Shown here: positions 60,964 through 64,000 of the stretch, piece by piece | Numbering within the stretch: the stretch's first letter is position 1 | Layout of the letters: each line of letters starts with the position of its first letter | From: Amycolatopsis acidiphila | GTDB taxonomy: Bacteria; Actinomycetota; Actinomycetes; Mycobacteriales; Pseudonocardiaceae | Direction of reading: 5' to 3' | DNA: 64,000 bases | Assembly: GCF_021391495.1 (NCBI RefSeq) | Contig: NZ_CP090063.1 | Location: 310,001-374,000 of the forward strand | The notes under the pieces: model-generated | What the model was told of the DNA's origin: nothing | The model's database searches: none | What the model saw: only the letters and a program-made list of their open reading frames with translations | Translations under genes and position numbers: made by a program

Positions 60964-62432
60964 CCGTCCTCGTCCGCACTCCCGGCGACCTCGACATCGC
61001 CGCGATCCGCCGCATCGCCGACGGCGAGCAGGTCCAGCTCGACGAGCAGCTGCTCAAGGCCGTCGCCGCGCAACGCGAGGTCGTGCTCGCCGCGCTCACC
61101 GAGGGTGCACACCCTGTATACGGGGTGAACACGGGCATGGGACGGCTCGCGGGCACGGCGCTCACTTCCGAACAGCAGTCCGAACACCAGTCACGGCTGC
61201 TGGTCGGACGGGCTGTCGGCGGGCCGCCCTGGCTGCCCGCACACGACGTGCGTGCACTGTTCGCGATCCGCCTGCGCGACCTCCTCGAACCGGAAACCGG
61301 GGCGAGCGCGGACGCGGCGTGCTTCCTGGCCGACCGGCTCAACGACGGGTTCGTCCCCGCCGTGCCGGCTACCGGCAGCGGTTCGGCCGGAGAGATCATC
61401 CCGTTGTCACACGCGTTTCAGACCTTCCTCGGACTCGGCACGATGCTCGATGGAACGTCTGCGGCCGAGGCTCTGGCGAGCCGCGGGATCGAGCCTTATC
61501 GGCCGGGTCCCAAGGAGGGCACCACCTTCATCCAGGGCGCGCCCATCGCGACCACGCACGCGATCCTCCGCGCCCCGACGGGCGAGAACCTCGTCGAGCT
61601 CCAGATCCTCGCGACCGCACTGACCATCGACGCCCTCGGCGCGCCGCGCGGCATCTACCGGCCCGACCTGGCCGGGCTTGATCCCATCCTCGCGGACGTG
61701 CTCGCCCGCATCCGGACCCTGACCGACGGCGGCGCGCCGCGGCCCCTCGTGCAGGCGCCGGTATCGGTCCGCGTGGGACCGCAGGCCCTGGCGTATACGC
61801 GTCGCATATTGGCTGCACTCAACGAGTCCGCCAGGCGCACGCTCGCCGCTCCGACCGACTCGCCGTCGTTCCTCGACGGCGAGTTCACCTCGACCGCGGG
61901 GTTCCACGCCGCCGAACTCGGACTGCGGATGGACGCCGCGTCGGCGGCTCTCGCGCACGTCGGGGAAATCAGCGTGCAGCGGATGCACCGGCTGCTCGAC
62001 GAGCGCTTCAGCGGCCTTCCCGCGCAGCTCACGCCCGACCCGGGACCGCAGGCGGGGCTCGCGCCGCTGCACAAGCGCGCGGTCGGCGAACTGCACGCAC
62101 TTCGCCGGTTGGCGTCCCCGGCCTCACTCGGGTCCATCGACACCTCGGCGGGCCAGGAGGACGTCCAGGTCTTCGCCCTCGAAGCCGGGGAGCAGCTGCG
62201 CGCCGCCCTCGAACACCTGCTCGTGATCACGGCCTGCGAACTGATCGCCGCGCACCAGGCACACGTCCTGCGTGGCGAACCGGGCGCCCCCGCGCTACGC
62301 GACAGTTACCGCTGGATCGGCGAAGTCGTGCCCCCGGTCGCCGAGGACCGTTCGCTCGGACCCGAGCTCACAGCACTTGTGGCTGCTGCGCGCTCTCGAC
62401 CGTCAGTCCCTTCGGCACCGCCCACCGGGTGA
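60960..62432 (+). CDS. HAL/PAL aromatic amino acid lyase family protein, MIO triad altered
   Basis: A 490-residue member of the histidine/phenylalanine ammonia-lyase family. VYGVNTGMG, the helical core and EISVQRMHRLLDERFSGLPA are intact. At the catalytic site, where HutH has GASGDLAPLAH, this protein reads GSAGEIIPLSH (Ser142-Ala143-Gly144). Against VPxxGSVGASGDL the site is also one residue short. The Ala-Ser-Gly that forms the MIO group is therefore not present in standard form, and ammonia-lyase activity is doubtful. The GTG overlaps the YbaK stop. Its end overlaps the convergent permease gene by 65 bases. Confidence 0.83.
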   Translation: MTVLVRTPGDLDIAAIRRIADGEQVQLDEQLLKAVAAQREVVLAALTEGAHPVYGVNTGMGRLAGTALTSEQQSEHQSRLLVGRAVGGPPWLPAHDVRALFAIRLRDLLEPETGASADAACFLADRLNDGFVPAVPATGSGSAGEIIPLSHAFQTFLGLGTMLDGTSAAEALASRGIEPYRPGPKEGTTFIQGAPIATTHAILRAPTGENLVELQILATALTIDALGAPRGIYRPDLAGLDPILADVLARIRTLTDGGAPRPLVQAPVSVRVGPQALAYTRRILAALNESARRTLAAPTDSPSFLDGEFTSTAGFHAAELGLRMDAASAALAHVGEISVQRMHRLLDERFSGLPAQLTPDPGPQAGLAPLHKRAVGELHALRRLASPASLGSIDTSAGQEDVQVFALEAGEQLRAALEHLLVITACELIAAHQAHVLRGEPGAPALRDSYRWIGEVVPPVAEDRSLGPELTALVAAARSRPSVPSAPPTG

Positions 62433-63090
62433 TCAGGGAAAAGATCCCCTCGCAGAGCAGCGCGAGCACGATCACCGCGACGCCGCCGGCCAGGATCTCG
62501 CCGTAGCCGGCCCGGCCCTGCGCGAAGCCGTCCACGATGTAGCGGCCGAGGCCACCCCCGTCGTTGACGATCGCGCCGATCGCGACCGTTGCCACCAGCT
62601 GCAGGAAGGCGACCCTGGCGCCGGCCAGGATCACCGGCAGCGCGAGCGGCAGTTCCATCCGGAACATGATCTGCCTCTCGGTGTAGCCCGTGCCGCGGGC
62701 GGCGTCCACCGCGTCGGCGTCCACCGAGATCACCCCGGCGTAGGTGTTCGTGAACAGCGGCGGGAGCGCGAGCGCGACCAGCGCGATCAGCAGCGGCCAG
62801 AAATCGGTGTTCACGTCCCAGCGGCTGGCGAGGAACCAGAACAGGATGATCAGCCCGAAGCTCGGGATCGCCCGGCCGATGTTGATCACGCTGCTCGCGA
62901 GGAACGCGCCGCGCCGGTAGTGCGCGAGCCACAGCGCGGGCGGGATCGTCAGCGCGGCCGCGACGACCAGCGACAGCGCGGAAAAGCTCAGGTGCTCGAC
63001 CGTCCGATAGGGAATGCCGGCCGGGTCGCTCCAGCTCCACCGGTTCGGCTGCCCCAGCCAGTCCCAGGCCTCGGCGAAGATGTTGCTCAC
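62368..63090 (-). CDS. Osmoprotectant ABC transporter permease (OpuCB/ProW type), second subunit
   Basis: A 240-residue permease with five or six hydrophobic segments. INIGRAIPSFGLIILFWFL, LPPLFTNTYAGVISVD, DAARGTGYTERQIMFRMELP and GALVNDG-like GAIVNDGGGLGRYI are typical of glycine betaine/choline systems. The GTG start overlaps the upstream stop by four bases. A short C-terminal tail lies antisense to the lyase gene. Confidence 0.87.
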   Translation of the reverse strand: MSNIFAEAWDWLGQPNRWSWSDPAGIPYRTVEHLSFSALSLVVAAALTIPPALWLAHYRRGAFLASSVINIGRAIPSFGLIILFWFLASRWDVNTDFWPLLIALVALALPPLFTNTYAGVISVDADAVDAARGTGYTERQIMFRMELPLALPVILAGARVAFLQLVATVAIGAIVNDGGGLGRYIVDGFAQGRAGYGEILAGGVAVIVLALLCEGIFSLITRWAVPKGLTVESAQQPQVL

Positions 63091-63773
63091 GCGCGCACCT
63101 TCTTCCGCGCCCACGGGGCGAGCGCCCGCTCCGACAACCAGAGCAGGAAGTCGACCACGACGGCCAGCACGATGGACAGCCCGATCCCGACGATGATCGC
63201 CGTCGGGTTGGGGGTGGTGGTCTGGATGCCCTGCCGGATGAAGAACCCGAGGCCGCCCATGCCGAGCATCGAGGTGACCGTGACCAGCCCGATCGTCGTC
63301 ACCGCCGCGACCCGCAGCCCCGCGATCACGACCGGCAGCGCCAGTGGCAGCTCGACGCTCACCAGCAGCCTGGCCCGCGTGAAGCCCATGCCGACCGCGG
63401 CCTCGCGCACGTCGGCAGGCACCTGCTGGATGCCGGTGACGATGTTGCGCAGCAGGATCAGCAGGGTGTACGTCGCGAGCGGGATGACCGCCGTGGTGAA
63501 CGACAGCCCGAAGAACGGCACCAGGAGCGCGAACGCGCCCAGGCTGGGGATCACGTACAGCGCGCCCGCCGTGGACAGTGCGACCGGGTAGAACCAGCGC
63601 CAGCGCAGGGACAGCACGGCCAGCCCGACCGACACGACCAGCCCGATCGCGAGCGCCGTCGCGGTCAGCGCGAGGTGCTCACCGAGCCGCTGCAGGATGT
63701 TGTCCGCATTGCGTTCGACCCACCGCCACTCGAACAGCGGCCGATCGGACTCGGCCAGCACGATTGCGCCCAC
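63087..63773 (-). CDS. Osmoprotectant ABC transporter permease (OpuCB/ProW type), first subunit
   Basis: A 228-residue permease. HLALTATALAIGLVVSVGLA, ALYVIPSLGAFALLVPFFGL, DVREAAVGMGFTRARLLVSV and TSMLGMGGLGFFIRQGIQTT are family features. The start is uncertain: GTG at 63773, GTG at 63761 or TTG at 63794 all read into the same frame, and none has a clear ribosome-binding site. It is divergent from the binding-protein gene across about 100 bases. Confidence 0.85.
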   Translation of the reverse strand: MGAIVLAESDRPLFEWRWVERNADNILQRLGEHLALTATALAIGLVVSVGLAVLSLRWRWFYPVALSTAGALYVIPSLGAFALLVPFFGLSFTTAVIPLATYTLLILLRNIVTGIQQVPADVREAAVGMGFTRARLLVSVELPLALPVVIAGLRVAAVTTIGLVTVTSMLGMGGLGFFIRQGIQTTTPNPTAIIVGIGLSIVLAVVVDFLLWLSERALAPWARKKVRA

Positions 63774-63874
63774 CGGGCGAGCATAGTTCGTCAAGGGGGC
63801 TGATTTCTCAGGATGTGGTTTCTGTCGGTGGGCGCGGCTAGGGTCGTCTCGTCACACGAACTGGAGGGTGAAGG

Positions 63875-64000
63875 ATGCGCTGGACTAGGGGCTTCAAGGC
63901 GGGAGTGGTGATCGCCGCCGCGGTGCTGGGCCTGGCCGCGTGTGGTGGCGGGAACGACCAGTCGGCCGCGCCGAGCAAGGGCGGGAGCCCGATCGTCGTG
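63875..64000 (+). CDS. Osmoprotectant-binding lipoprotein (OpuCC-like), 3' part outside window
   Basis: The first 42 residues are visible. A charged start (MRWTRGFKAG) is followed by a hydrophobic stretch and a lipobox ending GLAACGGG, so a lipid-anchored secreted protein is expected. GGAGGGTGAAGG precedes the ATG. The neighbours are betaine-type permeases, so a substrate-binding protein of that system is likely. The body of the protein is not seen. Confidence 0.7.
   Translation, partial: MRWTRGFKAGVVIAAAVLGLAACGGGNDQSAAPSKGGSPIVV

Overview
The window is chromosomal DNA from a high-GC actinomycete. The best fit is a Pseudonocardiaceae-type organism such as Amycolatopsis or a relative, but this is inference from gene content. 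The signs are GTG starts and four-base GTGA/ATGA overlaps, single-domain GntR, CGNR and AraC regulators, an F420-dependent nitroreductase-like protein, and a block of XRE regulator, HbhA-like protein and DUF2516 protein that mirrors Rv0474-Rv0476 of Mycobacterium tuberculosis. No rRNA, tRNA, CRISPR array or intact transposon was seen.

Region 1 (1-4.6 kb) is the tail of a sugar-biosynthesis cluster: a DegT-type aminotransferase cut by the window edge, a hydrolysing UDP-GlcNAc 2-epimerase of the NeuC/LegG type and an extended SDR. It ends in relics of IS481 and IS110 elements and a broken family-1 glycosyltransferase. Region 2 (4.6-17.6 kb) holds a zinc alcohol dehydrogenase with an altered metal ligand, a complete Dpp/Opp-type peptide importer, a GH20-like hexosaminidase, a DUF4432 mutarotase-like protein, an N-acyl-D-amino-acid deacylase and an IclR regulator, with an IS21 istB relic inside. 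These genes look like uptake and breakdown of an amino-sugar- or D-amino-acid-containing compound. Region 3 (17.8-24.2 kb) is a tightly overlapping six-gene operon: HemL-like aminotransferase, RidA, MlrC (M81), FAH-family hydrolase, GlcD and GlcF. It probably oxidises a hydroxy or amino acid.

Region 4 (24.3-37.1 kb) is an accessory island. It has an ATP-grasp ligase with a phosphoesterase, three AraC regulators (two of them paralogues), a D-threonine aldolase/D-serine dehydratase-like enzyme, a GNAT protein, a small GntR, an EAL-CBS-GGDEF protein, a tryptophanase-family lyase, a small XRE protein and a B12-binding radical SAM enzyme. A sequence close to TACTTTCGGTAA lies before the two paralogous araC genes and before the lyase. 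This island is the best candidate here for an undescribed small-molecule system.

Region 5 (37.1-54 kb) is mixed chromosomal content: a phosphoribosyltransferase, a small hydrolase, a TetR/nitroreductase pair, a haloacetate dehalogenase-like hydrolase, a multicopper oxidase, a PP2C-like protein divergent from an HTH/Clp-N pair, a MocR/YczE pair, a sigma factor, an aminotransferase, a DUF445 protein, an SDR/SMP-30 pair, and a CGNR regulator divergent from a VOC protein. Several palindromic operators are visible, as is a cluster of DnaA-box-like sites at 52986-53103.

Region 6 (54-64 kb) has a PadR-controlled ABC exporter operon with a 48-codon coupled ORF, two zinc-ribbon proteins, the XRE-HbhA-DUF2516 block, a YbaK-like deacylase, a HAL/PAL-family protein lacking the canonical Ala-Ser-Gly triad, and the start of an OpuC-type osmolyte transporter. 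GC content is visibly lower on the left (about 58% by hand count near 6.4 kb) than on the right (about 70% near 22.5 kb). This fits the left third being more recently acquired, or simply accessory.
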